From Hyphomonas sp. (GTDB taxonomy: Bacteria; Pseudomonadota; Alphaproteobacteria; Caulobacterales; Hyphomonadaceae): a DNA stretch of 64,000 nucleotides. This document shows, in pieces, positions 56,616 to 64,000 of this stretch (position 1 is its first letter; each line of letters starts with the position of its first letter). The DNA is taken from contig NZ_JALHLS010000001.1 in the NCBI RefSeq assembly GCF_022844445.1, forward strand, positions 124,001 to 188,000. Direction: 5' to 3'. The position numbers and the translations under genes are program-made. The notes beneath the pieces are model-generated. The model did no database searches. It worked only from the letters and a program-made list of their open reading frames with translations, and was not told where the DNA came from.

Positions 56616-57235
56616 GCCAGCAACGCTGCGCGCAGCTTCTTCACCGCCGCGGCGCGGTGGCTCATCGCATGCTTCCGGTCCGGGGCCATCTCTCCGAAAG
56701 TGATCGTCTCACCGTCGGCGACAAACACGGGATCGTACCCGAAACCCTGCGATCCGCGCGGCGGCCAGACGAGGGTTCCATGCACCTCGCCCTCAAACAC
56801 CGCTTCGAGGCCGTCGGGCCAGGCAACGGCGAGCGCGCAGACGAACTTCGCCGAGCGGTCTGCCGAGCCGCTGGCCTGCAATGCGTCCTCGACGCGCTCC
56901 ATGGCGCGGTAGAAATCCCGCGGCTCGCCGGCCCAGCGGGCGGAATAGATGCCAGGCTCACCGCCCAGCGCGGTCACCGCGAGGCCGGAATCGTCTGACA
57001 GGGCTGGCAGGCCGGAGGCGCGCATGGCGGCACGCGCCTTGAGCAGTGCATTGCCCGCAAAGGTGGCTTCGGTCTCCTCCGGTTCGTCCAACCCCAGCTC
57101 GATCGCAGAGACGACCCTAAAGCCGTGCGGTTCGAACAGGGCCTTCAGTTCTTCGACCTTGCCCTGGTTATGCGTGGCCGCCAGAAGGGGCCCGGGTTCG
57201 AGCCGCGGGGGCGATTCGGCGTGATTCACGGCCAC
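56612..57235 (-). CDS. rdgB: Non-canonical purine NTP pyrophosphatase RdgB/HAM1
   Basis: The 207-residue enzyme hydrolyses dITP/XTP to keep deaminated purines out of DNA and RNA. Family motifs are [16 protein letters not shown] (substrate loop), [22 protein letters not shown] and [14 protein letters not shown] at 57235 is the start, with GGAG six bases upstream. The gene is usually downstream of rph, but here 2.7 kb of other genes separate them. Confidence 0.95.
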   Translation of the reverse strand: MAVNHAESPPRLEPGPLLAATHNQGKVEELKALFEPHGFRVVSAIELGLDEPEETEATFAGNALLKARAAMRASGLPALSDDSGLAVTALGGEPGIYSARWAGEPRDFYRAMERVEDALQASGSADRSAKFVCALAVAWPDGLEAVFEGEVHGTLVWPPRGSQGFGYDPVFVADGETITFGEMAPDRKHAMSHRAAAVKKLRAALLA

Positions 57236-57340
57236 AATGGCTCCATTCTTGCGTTGTGCACGAACTCATATATCGTTATTCGGTAATATTGGGACAATGC
57301 TCTGGCAAAGTCTCGCTTCATAGATCATCAAGGACCAAGG

Positions 57341-57886
57341 GTGAAAAGACCAAGTATGCCGCAGACCGGACGCAATTCCATGGCCGAGATCATGACCGTG
57401 CTCGTCACGGTCGCCATGTGGATCGTGGGCGCGATGGGCGTTGTCGGCATTCCGGTGCTAGCCATAGGCCTGACAGCCAGCCTTTCGGGCGGGGCCACAG
57501 AGATCTCCGGCATCAAGGCCCTGGCCGAAGGCGTTATGCCGGGCCAGCTGGTGATCGGCCTCGTTGGCCTAATGGTCATCGTACCGGGCGTGATCTTCAT
57601 CTGCCTTCAGCTGCGGCGAATCCTGCTAACCTTGGCAGATGGTGACCCCTTCGTTCCCGAGAATGCCAGCCGCCTGTCACACATCGGCATTGCGATCGCG
57701 GCGATGGAACTCCTGCGCGTGATGACCGTACTCGTCGTCAGCGCGGTTCCCACACTGGTGGGCGACGAACCGCCGCGCCTGTCCACACAGTTCATACTGT
57801 GGATCTCGGTTGCTGCACTGTTCGTGCTTTCCCAAGTTTTCCGTGAAGGCACCCGCCTGCGCGATGAAGAAAAAATGACGATCTGA
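57341..57886 (+). CDS. DUF2975 family membrane protein
   Basis: The 181-residue protein has four hydrophobic segments (residues 18-40, 70-90, 115-138, 150-170). The DUF2975 core is LRRILLTLADGDPFVPENASRLSHIGIAI. DUF2975 proteins almost always precede a small HTH_26 regulator, as here at 57903. The GTG at 57341 has AGGA six bases upstream; an ATG at 57356 is the alternative. Role unknown; a membrane sensor acting on the paired regulator is likely. Confidence 0.88.
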   Translation: MKRPSMPQTGRNSMAEIMTVLVTVAMWIVGAMGVVGIPVLAIGLTASLSGGATEISGIKALAEGVMPGQLVIGLVGLMVIVPGVIFICLQLRRILLTLADGDPFVPENASRLSHIGIAIAAMELLRVMTVLVVSAVPTLVGDEPPRLSTQFILWISVAALFVLSQVFREGTRLRDEEKMTI

Positions 57887-57902
57887 GGAGCGCCACACGC
57901 AC

Positions 57903-58142
57903 ATGACCATTCGAGTCACCCTCGACCGCGTGCTTCTGGAGCGACGCATGTCCCTGACAGAGCTGTCAGAGCGTGTCGGCGTCACCCTGGCGAATCTCTC
58001 GATCCTCAAGACCGGAAAAGCCAAGGCCATCCGCTTTTCGACCCTCGAAGCGCTCTGCCGGGAACTCAAATGTCAGCCAGGCGACATACTGGTATTCGAC
58101 ACCGAAGATGAAGAAGGCCAGCGGCGCGTCGCAGCCGAATAA
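57903..58142 (+). CDS. HTH_26-type XRE regulator paired with DUF2975
   Basis: A 79-residue regulator: MTIRVTLDRVLLERRMSLTELSERVGVTLANLSILKTGKAKAIRFSTLEALCRELKCQPGDIL. The 'KTGKAKAIRFSTLE' stretch and the short acidic tail are characteristic of the YozG/HTH_26 family. It follows the DUF2975 gene by 16 bases. Its frame ends 19 bases before the likely luxR start. Confidence 0.9.
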   Translation: MTIRVTLDRVLLERRMSLTELSERVGVTLANLSILKTGKAKAIRFSTLEALCRELKCQPGDILVFDTEDEEGQRRVAAE

Positions 58143-58161
58143 TTCTTCCTCTCCCGAAGAA

Positions 58162-58953
58162 ATGCGGGCATCCTGTGAGCGTACTGAAATTCAGCTCGCG
58201 AGTAGGATGGCCAAGCCACCGGAACACGAACTCTCTGCCCTTGAACGGCTACGCCGCGCCGTGAAGGCCGCGCATGAGCTGCCGCTGATTGAGTTCGCGA
58301 TGGAATCTTACTGCGCCAACGCACGCATCCCGATGTTCAGCTACTATCACTACCCGCCCTTCGGGGCTGTTGACTTCGGCCCTGACATCCAGGTCTACAA
58401 TTTTGGCTGGCCGGCAGTCTGGGTCGAAACCTACAGGCGTGCCAACTACCTCCACATCGATCCCCTACCCCGCATCGCCGCGCGCCGCACGCTGCCTTTC
58501 TGGTGGTCGGAAGTCGAAAAGATCACACAACTGGACGCGGAGGAACGCGCCTACCTCAAGGAGGTACGCGCGCAGAATTTCGGGCCAGGCCTGGCGATCC
58601 CGGTCTTCGGCCCAAACGGTCGCCATGGCTACTATGCCGCCGGCATGGGGCATGAGCGCGCGAAGTTGGACGAGCATGAGGTTGCGGAACTCCACGCCGC
58701 CTGCCAGCTCGCTCACCTGCGGTTCTGCGACCTGATCCTTGCCTCGCTGCCTGATCATGTGAACCTGTCCGAACGCGAACGCCAGATTCTCGGCTTCGTG
58801 GCGCGCGGCCATTCCAACCAGATGATCGCCGCCAAGCTGAATATCTCAGCAAATACAGTCGATACCTATGTCCGGCGCTGCTTTGACAAGCTGGACGTCC
58901 ATGACCGTGTAACGGCTGGACTCCGGGGCCTCGCGCTAGGTCTGGTTGCCTGA
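58162..58953 (+). CDS. LuxR family regulator with autoinducer-binding domain (solo)
   Basis: The protein has 263 residues from ATG 58162, or 248 from ATG 58207; neither start has a good ribosome site. Residues about 35-175 form an autoinducer-binding domain: YNFGWPAVWVETYRRANYLHIDPL and RTLPFWW keep the Trp, Tyr, Asp-Pro and second Trp that contact acyl-homoserine lactones in TraR/LasR. The C-terminal GerE helix-turn-helix is complete (LSERERQILGFVARGHSNQMIAAKLNIS). No luxI synthase is in the window, so it is a LuxR solo. Confidence 0.9.
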   Translation: MRASCERTEIQLASRMAKPPEHELSALERLRRAVKAAHELPLIEFAMESYCANARIPMFSYYHYPPFGAVDFGPDIQVYNFGWPAVWVETYRRANYLHIDPLPRIAARRTLPFWWSEVEKITQLDAEERAYLKEVRAQNFGPGLAIPVFGPNGRHGYYAAGMGHERAKLDEHEVAELHAACQLAHLRFCDLILASLPDHVNLSERERQILGFVARGHSNQMIAAKLNISANTVDTYVRRCFDKLDVHDRVTAGLRGLALGLVA

Positions 58954-59039
58954 CCGGACAGCTTGTCGCAGGCAAAAAGCGCCCGGTGTCATGGATTCCC
59001 GTGGCAAGCGAAATGCGCGCGAGGGTTACCTGCCCGCCC

Positions 59040-59351
59040 ATGAACTGGATACACATCATCAACGAAGAACTGGCGCGCATGCGCCTCTTTGCATCTGCTG
59101 CGCTGGATGGTCCGGCGGAAGGCGATCTTGCCGTTGAAGCTGCGCTCGGCGACCTCTTCGAAAACCACCTCAGCCAGCCCCTCGACCGGGCGGTCGTCTA
59201 TCGGCTGCTCGACCGGCAACTGCGTCTGCTGACCCGCTTGGACGCTGGCGAGCGTGTGGAACTACTCGTACACCTTTGCGGTTTTTGCGCCGATGAAAGT
59301 CATGGCATCGTGCAATGGGACGCTATCGGGCCGCTGCGCTCGGTCGGCTGA
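59040..59351 (+). CDS. Hypothetical protein downstream of luxR
   Basis: Not recognised. The 103-residue helical protein (INEELARMRLFASAALDG, LDRAVVYRLLDRQLRLLTRLDAG) has two Cys near its end (LCGFCADES). The start at 59040 is a guess; an ATG at 58986 is also in frame. It lies 86 bases after luxR on the same strand and could be a LuxR-coupled target or modulator. Confidence 0.5.
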   Translation: MNWIHIINEELARMRLFASAALDGPAEGDLAVEAALGDLFENHLSQPLDRAVVYRLLDRQLRLLTRLDAGERVELLVHLCGFCADESHGIVQWDAIGPLRSVG

Positions 59352-59426
59352 CCGACAGGTCGCTATCCGCCAAAAAAATATTTGAGACGCGCGGGAACCA
59401 AATCCGGCGCCTGGCGTTTGACCCGC

Positions 59427-59921
59427 ATGAAGCCGCTGACAGCTGTTCCCGCGCTCGCGTTGGCGTGCCTTCTGGCTGCCTGCGGCAGCGGCAATGAAGT
59501 GGGGGAATTCAAGAACGATTGGACCGGTAACGAGATCAAGGTCATGCAATTGCAGGATCCGAAAGTCTCCGGTGTGGTCTGCCACCTTGCGCATTTCGAC
59601 CGCGGCGTCTGGGACCGGCTCGGCAAGGGCAACTGGTTCGAGAACCCGTCGAACTCCTCGATCTCATGCCTGCAGTCCGGCCCGATCACAGTCGGAAGGA
59701 TCGACCTCGACAAATCCGGCGAAGAAGTCTTCGACCAGAGCCAGAGCCTCGTGTTCAAGCAGCTCGCCGTACGCCGGATCTACGATGCGAGCAGCGATAG
59801 CCTGATGTACGTTTCCTTCAGCCGCAACATTGTGGATGGCTCGGCCAAAATGAGTCTCTCGACAGTGCCGCTTTATGGGCGGGACGTTACCTGGGCGAAC
59901 GGCAAGCCCACCACAGAATAG
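59427..59921 (+). CDS. creA: CreA family protein
   Basis: The 164-residue protein has a signal sequence with lipobox LLAAC (Cys17). The CreA domain follows: NEIKVMQLQDPKVSGVVCHLAHFDRG, NPSNSSISCLQSGPITV and VFDQSQSLVFKQLAVRRIYD. CreA proteins are exported and of unknown function despite their name. Two further cysteines (VVCHL, ISCLQ) probably form a disulfide. It converges on rph with two bases between the stops. Confidence 0.88.
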   Translation: MKPLTAVPALALACLLAACGSGNEVGEFKNDWTGNEIKVMQLQDPKVSGVVCHLAHFDRGVWDRLGKGNWFENPSNSSISCLQSGPITVGRIDLDKSGEEVFDQSQSLVFKQLAVRRIYDASSDSLMYVSFSRNIVDGSAKMSLSTVPLYGRDVTWANGKPTTE

Positions 59922-59923
59922 GC

Positions 59924-60649
59924 TTAACCGATCGCCGCCCGCTGCGCCGCAAACAATTCGTTGCAGCCCTTTTCCGCCAGCACGATCATCGCTTCGACTT
60001 CGGCCCGCGTCATCGGGCGTGCTTCGCCGGTACCCTGAACTTCGATGAAGCCGCCATCCGAACTCATCACAACGTTCATGTCGGCTTCGCCGGTGGAGTC
60101 TTCGGGGTAATCCACGTCCAGCACCGGATGGTTCTGGAACAGGCCGACGGAGATCGCGGCGGCCTGCTTCTGGATCGGGCTCGCCTTGATCACCCCTTCG
60201 GTCTGCAGATAGCGGCAGGCAATTGCCAGCGCCACGAAGCCACCGGTGATCGAGGCCGTGCGTGTGCCGCCATCCGCCTGGATGACATCGCAGTCGATGG
60301 TGATCGTATTCTCGCCCAGCACGGCCAGGTCGATGACAGAGCGCATCGAGCGGCCAATCAGGCGCTGGATTTCCTGCGTGCGGCCTGACTGCTTGCCCTG
60401 CGCCGCTTCCCGGCGGCCGCGGGTATGTGTGGCGCGCGGCAGCATGCCGTACTCGCCGGTGACCCAGCCGCTGCCCTTCCCTTTCATCCAGCCTGGTACG
60501 CCCTTCTCCCAGCTGGCAGTACACAGCACGTGGGTATTTCCGAACTTCGCAAGGCACGAGCCCTCGGCATACCGCGTGACCCCGGTTTCGAGCGTGATGG
60601 GACGCAATTCGTCAAAAGCGCGGCCGGACGGTCGGACAAGACTGGGCAT
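59924..60649 (-). CDS. rph: Ribonuclease PH
   Basis: The 241-residue phosphorolytic exoribonuclease trims tRNA 3' ends. Typical segments are [16 protein letters not shown] at the start, [52 protein letters not shown] and [25 protein letters not shown] lies ten bases before the ATG. It is divergent from fhs; in many relatives it is transcribed with rdgB, which is not so here. Confidence 0.96.
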   Translation of the reverse strand: MPSLVRPSGRAFDELRPITLETGVTRYAEGSCLAKFGNTHVLCTASWEKGVPGWMKGKGSGWVTGEYGMLPRATHTRGRREAAQGKQSGRTQEIQRLIGRSMRSVIDLAVLGENTITIDCDVIQADGGTRTASITGGFVALAIACRYLQTEGVIKASPIQKQAAAISVGLFQNHPVLDVDYPEDSTGEADMNVVMSSDGGFIEVQGTGEARPMTRAEVEAMIVLAEKGCNELFAAQRAAIG

Positions 60650-60739
60650 TCAATGGAATCCTTCTAGGTTGCGGCCTGATTTGCGGGTTTTGAGCGGCCT
60701 GTCCACACCAAAGGATGTGCCGCAGGAGATTGGGCCGAC

Positions 60740-62410
60740 ATGCCAAGTGACATTGAGATCGCGCGTGCCGCGAAGAAAGCGCCCATCGGCGAGATCGCTG
60801 CCAGGCTCGGCATTCCGCCTGAGGACATCATCCCTTATGGCCATGACAAGGCGAAAATCTCCGCCCAACACCTCCGCAGCCTGCGTCCGCAGGCCCCCGG
60901 TAAACTGATCCTCGTCACCGCCATCAGCCCGACCGCCGCCGGCGAAGGCAAGACGACCACGTCCGTCGGTCTGGCGGATGCGCTGAACCGGATCGGCGAG
61001 AAAACCCTTCTCTGCCTGCGCGAGCCGTCACTCGGCCCCTGCTTCGGCATGAAGGGCGGCGCCACCGGCGGCGGCCTCGCCCAGGTTGTACCCATGGACG
61101 AAATCAACCTCCACTTCACCGGCGACTTCCACGCCATCACGTCGGCGCACAACCTGCTCACGGCAATGGTCGACAATCATATCCACTGGAACCACGCCCC
61201 CGAGATCGACCCCGCCCGCGTGACCTGGCGACGTGTTATGGACATGAATGACCGCAGCCTCAGGAGCATCGTGTCTGGCCTGGGCGGTCCGGGCAATGGA
61301 ACACCCGCCGAGACCGGTTTCGACATCACGGTTGCCTCCGAAGTCATGGCCATCCTCTGCCTTGCACGCGACGCCGCCGATCTCGAGGCGCGCCTTTCCC
61401 GCATCATCGTTGGCTATACGCGCGCGCGCGCCGCTGTCACCGCCGCCGACATCAAGGCCGTGGGCGCGATGATGGTGCTGCTGAAGGATGCGATGCAGCC
61501 GAACCTCGTGCAGACGCTGGAGAATAACCCAGCCTTGATTCATGGCGGCCCCTTCGCCAACATCGCACATGGCTGCAATTCGGTGATCGCAACCCGCGCC
61601 GCCTTGCGGATGGCGGACTATGTCGTCACCGAAGCCGGCTTTGGCGCAGACCTTGGCGCCGAGAAGTTCCTCGACATCAAGTGCCGACAGGCAAGCCTGG
61701 TGCCCGACGCCGCCGTTCTGGTCGCAACCGTCCGTGCCCTGAAGATGCATGGCGGCCTCCCCAAGGAAGACCTCGCCACCGCCAGTTATAGCGCCCTCGA
61801 ATCCGGCCTGGCCAATCTTGGTCGGCACATCGAGAACCTACGGCTCTTCGGCCTGCCGGTTGTCGTCGCCATCAACCGATTCACCACCGACACATCTGCC
61901 GAACTCAGCGCTATCGAAGCCTATTGCACGCGCCTTGGCGTGAAGGTCGCAGTCTGCACCCACTGGGCCGAAGGCGGGCGCGGCGCGGAGTCGCTGGCGC
62001 GCGCGGTGACTGACATCACCGCCCAGCGCGCGGAGCCCTTCTCCCTTCTGTACCCGGACGATATGCCCCTCTTCGAAAAGATCGAGACGGTCGCCCGGCG
62101 TATCTACCGGGCCGAGCGCGTCGACACGACCCGCGCCGTGCGCAAGCAGCTGGCCGACTGGGAAGCCGCCGGCTTCGGCAACCTTCCGGTCTGCATGGCG
62201 AAGACACAGTACAGCTTCTCGACCGATCCGGGCCTCCTCGGCGCGCCGGAAGGCCATGTCGTGCGCCTGCGCGAAGTGCGCCTCGCCGCCGGGGCCGGTT
62301 TCGTGGTCGCCATTTGCGGGGACATCATGACCATGCCGGGACTGCCCCGCCGCCCTGCCGCGGAGATCATGCACCTCAATGCCGGGAGCCAGATCGAAGG
62401 CCTCAGCTGA
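60740..62410 (+). CDS. fhs: Formate-tetrahydrofolate ligase
   Basis: The 556-residue ATP-dependent enzyme makes 10-formyl-THF from formate. The nucleotide loop is [16 protein letters not shown], near residue 65. Family blocks include [28 protein letters not shown] and [13 protein letters not shown]. The gene complements folD at 6660 and would allow formate to enter the one-carbon pool. AGGAG lies 12 bases before the ATG. Confidence 0.97.
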   Translation: MPSDIEIARAAKKAPIGEIAARLGIPPEDIIPYGHDKAKISAQHLRSLRPQAPGKLILVTAISPTAAGEGKTTTSVGLADALNRIGEKTLLCLREPSLGPCFGMKGGATGGGLAQVVPMDEINLHFTGDFHAITSAHNLLTAMVDNHIHWNHAPEIDPARVTWRRVMDMNDRSLRSIVSGLGGPGNGTPAETGFDITVASEVMAILCLARDAADLEARLSRIIVGYTRARAAVTAADIKAVGAMMVLLKDAMQPNLVQTLENNPALIHGGPFANIAHGCNSVIATRAALRMADYVVTEAGFGADLGAEKFLDIKCRQASLVPDAAVLVATVRALKMHGGLPKEDLATASYSALESGLANLGRHIENLRLFGLPVVVAINRFTTDTSAELSAIEAYCTRLGVKVAVCTHWAEGGRGAESLARAVTDITAQRAEPFSLLYPDDMPLFEKIETVARRIYRAERVDTTRAVRKQLADWEAAGFGNLPVCMAKTQYSFSTDPGLLGAPEGHVVRLREVRLAAGAGFVVAICGDIMTMPGLPRRPAAEIMHLNAGSQIEGLS

Positions 62411-62414
62411 CGCC

Positions 62415-62434
62415 ATTTAGCAAAATTGCGAAAT
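62415..62434. promoter_or_regulatory. Upstream half-matched palindrome of sdpR
   Basis: ATTTAGC and GCGAAAT are related inverted arms (one mismatch) around 6 bases, 40-59 bases before the sdpR start. It resembles the perfect palindrome next to the ATG, so the two may be cooperating operator sites. Confidence 0.4.
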
Positions 62435-62444
62435 AGACTTGCCT

Positions 62445-62468
62445 CTAATTAGCGGTTTCGCTAATTAG
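62445..62468. promoter_or_regulatory. Perfect palindrome over the sdpR ribosome site
   Basis: CTAATTAGCG and CGCTAATTAG are perfect 10-base arms separated by GTTT, ending five bases before the ATG. ArsR-type repressors bind imperfect AT-rich dyads at their own promoters, so this is probably the autoregulatory operator. In RNA it would also hide the ribosome site. Confidence 0.7.
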
Positions 62469-62473
62469 CAGAT

Positions 62474-62770
62474 ATGGAAAACAGCGTTTTCAAAGCCCTG
62501 GCCCACCCGGCGCGCCGTCAGCTTCTCACGATGCTGCGGCAAGGCCCCCGGCTGGCGGGCGGCCTTGCCGCCGAGTTCGAGGCCAGCTGGCCGACGATGA
62601 GCCGGCACCTCGCGGTACTGAAAGACGCTGACCTGATCACTGCCGAGCGGCAGGGGAACCAGATCCTCTACCGCGTCAACACGAGCGTCCTGGAGGATGC
62701 TGCCTCTGCCCTGCTCGGCCTGATCGGCCGCGACACGGGCGACGACGAGCTGAAGGATGCCGCAGAATGA
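62474..62770 (+). CDS. ArsR family repressor (SdpR-like)
   Basis: The 98-residue winged-helix protein reads NSVFKALAHPARRQLLTMLRQGPRLAGGLAAEFEASWPTMSRHLAVLKDADLI, the ArsR/SmtB fold without obvious metal-binding cysteines. The F.ALA.P.RR..L start and the downstream SdpI-family membrane protein place it in the SdpR group, whose members repress their own operon. Its stop overlaps the sdpI ATG as ATGA. Confidence 0.93.
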   Translation: MENSVFKALAHPARRQLLTMLRQGPRLAGGLAAEFEASWPTMSRHLAVLKDADLITAERQGNQILYRVNTSVLEDAASALLGLIGRDTGDDELKDAAE

Positions 62771-63479
62771 AACCCTATATCCGCACCGGACTTGCCTGGT
62801 CTGCCGTCGCCACGATCCTGTCGGTGGGACTCACGGTGTACACCTGGACCCAGCTTCCCGAGGCCGCCGAGATCCCCGTCCACTGGGATATCGAAGGCCG
62901 CCCCGACCGGTTCGCCGAAAAGGGCACGGCGATGGGCCTGCTGATGATCGTGCCCGGCGCGATCTTCCTCACGGGTGTCATCCTGGCGCTCATCCCGCCC
63001 CTCGACCCGCGCAGGGGCAATATCGAGATCGGCCGCAAGGCCTACCTGGCCACTTGGATCGGCACCGCCGCCCTGATGTTGGCGGTGCATACCGGCATCT
63101 GCGTCGCCACCCTGAGATCGGCCGGCGGCGCGGACTTGCCGAACGGGTTCGTCAGGTACGTGATCGCCGGATGCGGCCTGTTGATAATCGTCATCGGCAA
63201 TTACATGCCCAAGACGCGTGCCAGCTTCCTGTTCGGTGTGCGCACACCCTGGACCTTGTCGTCCGACCTCGCCTGGGAGAAAACCCACCGGGCGCCGGGC
63301 CAGTTTTCATGGCAGCGGGCGCGCTGGGGATCGCCGGGGCATTTATCTTCGACGGCATCTGGCTCGCCCTGCAAATGACCGCATTCGTCGGCTCAGCCGC
63401 GCTTATCTCGGTCGTTTACTCCTACTTTGCCTGGAAAAGCGCTTCTGACAGGGACGATGGGACGGGCCTGACTGTCTGA
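62767..63479 (+). pseudogene. SdpI family membrane protein, frameshifted
   Basis: The first frame begins at 62767 and has the SdpI pattern TQLPEAAEIPVHWDIEGRPDRFAEK, four to five helices and NYMPKTRASFLFGVRTPWTLSSD, then AWEKTHRAPGQFSW. After about 63304 it loses similarity and stops at 63378. The family continues in the +1-shifted frame (FMAAGALGIAGAFIFDGIW..., FVGSAALISVVYSYFAW) to a stop at 63479. The switch lies on a run of four T residues at 63304-63307; one extra T would join the halves into about 237 residues. It may be a true mutation, a phase-variable tract or an assembly error. Confidence 0.85.
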
Positions 63480-63521
63480 AGGCCTATTGAACCCAGAGCC
63501 TCCGCTCCCTAATCCAGACGC

Positions 63522-64000
63522 ATGGCTGAGCGGTTCGAAACCAATTCCCTGATGCAGCGCCTCGATCAGCGCTCCCGCGACATATTCCGGGAAATCGTCG
63601 AGGGCTATCTGGCGACCGGGGAACCGGTCGGCTCACGCACGCTGTCAAAGAGCGGCATCCAGCTTTCCCCCGCCTCGATCCGCAACGTGATGGCCGACCT
63701 GACCGAGCTCGGCCTCCTCGACGCGCCCCACATTTCCGCCGGACGCGCGCCCACCCACCGGGGCCTGCGCCTCTTCGTAGATGGCTTCCTCGAGTACGGC
63801 GAACCGTCGAAGCTCGACAAGAAAGCCATTGATGACCGCCTTGCTGCGGCGGGTGCGGATTTCGAATCCGTGCTGGGGGAAGCGTCCGACATTCTCTCCG
63901 GCCTGACCGGCGGCGCGGGCCTTGTCTCTTCCCCCACCCATGATGCCCCCGTGCGGCATGTCGAATTCGTGCCGCTCGCCGGCGGCGATGCGCTGTGCGT
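63522..64000 (+). CDS. hrcA: Heat-inducible repressor HrcA, N-terminal part
   Basis: The gene starts at the ATG at 63522 and runs off the window end with about 159 residues seen. The winged helix is visible ([64 protein letters not shown]), the exact start of HrcA. HrcA represses groESL (and other chaperone genes) through the CIRCE element. grpE usually follows it, outside the window. No CIRCE element was recognised in front of it. Confidence 0.93.
   Translation, partial: MAERFETNSLMQRLDQRSRDIFREIVEGYLATGEPVGSRTLSKSGIQLSPASIRNVMADLTELGLLDAPHISAGRAPTHRGLRLFVDGFLEYGEPSKLDKKAIDDRLAAAGADFESVLGEASDILSGLTGGAGLVSSPTHDAPVRHVEFVPLAGGDALC

Noticed and set aside
57903-58953. HTH_26 and LuxR frames as one fused regulator
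   Set aside because: They lie in different reading frames with a stop at 58142 between them, and each is a complete family member.
62757-63479. 240-aa frame as an intact gene of its own
   Set aside because: Only its last third resembles SdpI; the first part is an out-of-frame reading of the true sdpI start, so it is the downstream half of a frameshifted gene.

Overview
The window is GC-rich chromosomal DNA from an alphaproteobacterium. Gene content and order point to the Hyphomonadaceae/Caulobacterales side: ubiE-ubiB-coaBC-dut order, long SecA with a SEC-C tail, a SAM-II riboswitch before metA, the CsgH-type curli chaperone, a Caulobacter-type housekeeping promoter, and several HTH/membrane-protein pairs. 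The genus is an inference and no rRNA or tRNA gene was seen. Genes are tightly packed. Stop/start overlaps (ATGA, GTGA, TGATG) are common inside operons, and three convergent pairs share a CTAG.

Layout. 1-1183: end of a SAM methyltransferase, an orphan Flp pilin and MutT. 1180-6268: argJ, a PpiC-type foldase lipoprotein and the divergent secA. 6412-8120: a compact leftward operon yggT-yggU-folD-HNH. 8274-11161: MFS transporter, XRE regulator with its membrane partner, and an SDR. 11385-12742: a three-gene curli-like cluster (curlin, CsgH, curlin). 12763-16016: WYL regulator facing a GST-like gene across a clear operator, then three small membrane proteins. 16121-19423: lpdA, GNAT, PIF1-like helicase. 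19420-20721: RDD protein and two PspB-like proteins. 20835-27140: grpB family, dut, coaBC, ubiB, ubiE, mutM.

27131-36871 is accessory metabolism: FAD monooxygenase, an SDR lacking the catalytic Tyr, a DszC/HsaA-like flavoprotein, a crotonase, YjbR, a lipoprotein amidohydrolase, DUF3667, an acyltransferase and an acyl-CoA dehydrogenase. Then come an AmtB transporter, metA (predicted homoserine O-acetyltransferase from Glu111) behind a SAM-II riboswitch, an S9 peptidase, a crotonase, DUF3088, a lipoprotein, a nitronate monooxygenase and an M3 oligopeptidase. 46891-49122 is ptsN-hpf-pspF on the minus strand. The divergent operon at 49332-51216 carries pspA, pspB and pspC plus three microproteins, behind a near-perfect sigma-54 promoter. 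This is a complete envelope-stress module next to its own activator.

51220-64000: mnmC, CsbD, a tandem pair of YjdJ-type GNAT-like proteins with a YcgN cysteine-cluster protein, xerC, hemW and rdgB. A small block (DUF2975 + HTH, a LuxR solo, an unknown gene and CreA) lies between rdgB and rph. fhs follows, then an SdpR/SdpI pair in which sdpI is frameshifted at a T run, and the start of hrcA.

The most informative loci are the psp region with its microproteins, the csgH curli cluster, the SAM-II/metA unit, the two operator-like palindromes (WYL/GST and SdpR), and the sdpI frameshift. I saw no CRISPR array, insertion sequence, prophage or clearly new multigene defence system.
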